Assembly: GCA_039545315.1 (NCBI GenBank)
Contig: BCIM01000004.1
Span: 1,213,872-1,277,871 of the forward strand
Direction: 5' to 3'
Source of the DNA: Kondoa malvinella
Lineage: Eukaryota; Basidiomycota; Agaricostilbomycetes; Agaricostilbales; Kondoaceae
Length of the DNA: 64,000 nt
Shown: one piece after another, positions 62,855 through 64,000 of the stretch
Layout: each line of letters starts with the position of its first letter
Position numbering within the stretch: the stretch's first letter is position 1
Notes under the pieces: generated by a model
The model's input: only the letters and a program-made list of their open reading frames with translations
Told to the model about the DNA's origin: nothing
The model's database searches: none
Program-made: the position numbers and the translations under genes

Positions 62855-64000
62855 CGCAGGAGACTCCGTGGATTGACAGCATGGGTCTATGCCAACAAGG
62901 CAGCACATGTATTGGATGAAGCGCATCTTCTCCTATAGCCAAAGCTTGCGTAGCGAGAAGAGAGACAGACGCTATTGACCGAGCGGCGGTACGGAAGCAA
63001 GCAAAGGGGCGAAGAGCAGAGCTTTTGGAAGAAGGCCGAAAGAATACGTAAAGCGCCATGCACCGCTTTCTTCGGATACACAGCGACCACAGATGGAGAG
63101 TTCACTGTAATTCATATGTAGGCTTCTAGGAGAATTGGGCTGATACAGTACTCAGAGTTCGTTCAGTTGTTGAGGACCGGCGACGATTCACGTCAAAAGC
63201 TTCAAGGCGGTTTCCGGCCACTGACGGAGAGCAGCCTGCTCTGAAGATGCGGCTCCCAGCCTCAAGAACCTTGTCTTGATTGTTGGAAAGCAAAGTCAAT
63301 ACAGAAGCATTGCAGGGCCGACCCAAATTTGGATTTTGGTCGCGCTCCTGCAGAGCATACGCCCTTAACTGCTACTCGCGCCTGACAGAGGACAATCTGC
63401 CAAGAGGTATTCTGATAATCACGCGTGTGATGGGCCTCACTGCATGCATGAAGAGCATGTCGAATTGGTCGACCCGCCAACTGTGGTGCTATGCAGACAT
63501 GCCAACTTGCCGGACATGCACTGCAAGAATCCATCACCGAGCCTGGGCTCAAGATCGGGCTGCGACACCTGCAGGCGGTCTGCTTGCTGAGTTCTGCCTA
63601 AACTTTGCATTCATCGAATATCGCGAAGCCAGCTTACAGAAATACGCCGATACATCGAAAGGTTCCACTCATCTCTCCTCTGTATCATTGTATGGCCAAA
63701 GGAATCTTGAAGACTGCTTCCTTCCGAAGACTCAAATGACACTCAGAACGTAACCTTGCTCGCGAACCTATGATCTACGTCGTGCACGCCAACAGACGCC
63801 AACCTCTTCGGCATGGTCGTTTAGCCATGTTCTGTCACACCGGTCGCATCAAGCTATTGTCCATTGTCCGCCAATCAGACGGTGTCGGTGTCATGAGACC
63901 GAGCGCTCCGCCGCTTTCCGATCGGCAAGAGCCTGCAGCATGACAGCAAACACTGGCTCTGCTCTCTCAGTATTTCATTCGCTCAGTCTTGCGTCATTAG
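62855..64000. other. Right-end stretch without a supported gene
   Basis: 1146 bp. The longest frame is on the plus strand, 63280-63753, 157 codons; its composition (many Cys, Arg, Ser, mixed frames on both strands) does not look like a conserved protein and no splice model improved it. No tRNA, repeat or known element was seen. It may contain promoter sequence of a gene to the right or degenerate sequence. Confidence 0.35.

Noticed and set aside
63280..63753. 157-codon plus-strand ORF near the right edge.
   Set aside because: Composition is not protein-like, antisense frames are equally open, and no domain or splice structure was found.

Overview
The window is nuclear DNA of a compact, very intron-rich fungus, most likely a basidiomycete. 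The genes are eukaryotic: MCM5, RAD52, INCENP, CKS1, PEX7, mitofusin, 26S proteasome RPN7, and ribosomal proteins P2, S15 and L12. Almost every gene is cut by 40-65 bp introns with CTGAC/CTRAY-like branch sites, and some families are typical of basidiomycetes (a macrophage-activating-glycoprotein-like wall protein, a CsbD/Hmp1-like protein, a STE6-type exporter). I modelled about 33 protein genes with roughly 180 introns by hand; in nearly all of them the reading phase closes exactly over every exon. Lineage below phylum is inference only.

Layout. 0-7 kb looks like aromatic-compound catabolism: the end of a P450, a TRIC-like membrane protein, a 3-carboxymuconate cyclase facing a fused carboxymuconolactone decarboxylase/enol-lactone hydrolase across a 159 bp divergent promoter, and a LigB-type extradiol dioxygenase. 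7-16 kb holds SDH4, a full ABC exporter of STE6 type and the chitin-synthase activator SKT5. 16-24 kb holds a multi-pass membrane protein with an in-frame TGA, an MMTAG2-like protein, a GPI-anchored wall glycoprotein built from tiny exons, RPN7 and the Fe-S co-chaperone JAC1. 24-36 kb holds an ANTH protein, PRMT3, a CsbD-like protein, a SnoaL-like protein head-to-head with maleylacetate reductase, mitofusin FZO1 and PEX7. 36-40 kb has divergent RPP2 and RPS15, then a gene-poor stretch with a direct repeat, two N bases and an intron-containing tRNA-Ala(CGC). 40-57 kb is rich in chromosome and cell-cycle genes: INCENP, CKS1, a Dia2/Pof3-like F-box protein, MCM5, an Ldb17/SPIN90 protein, a mitochondrial carrier and RAD52. 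57-64 kb holds NBP35, divergent RPL12 and RACK1, and a conserved gene of unknown function.

Working together: the cyclase and the fused enzyme would take 3-carboxymuconate to 3-oxoadipate, while maleylacetate reductase would feed the same end product from hydroxyquinol-type routes. JAC1 and NBP35 serve mitochondrial and cytosolic Fe-S assembly.

The most unusual features are the fused decarboxylase-hydrolase gene; microexons of 4 and 5 nt; an apparent excess of GC-AG introns and GTTCGT donors; and a U24/snR24-like C/D snoRNA inside the long GC-AG intron of RACK1, the same host gene as in budding yeast. No CRISPR array, insertion sequence or viral element was seen.
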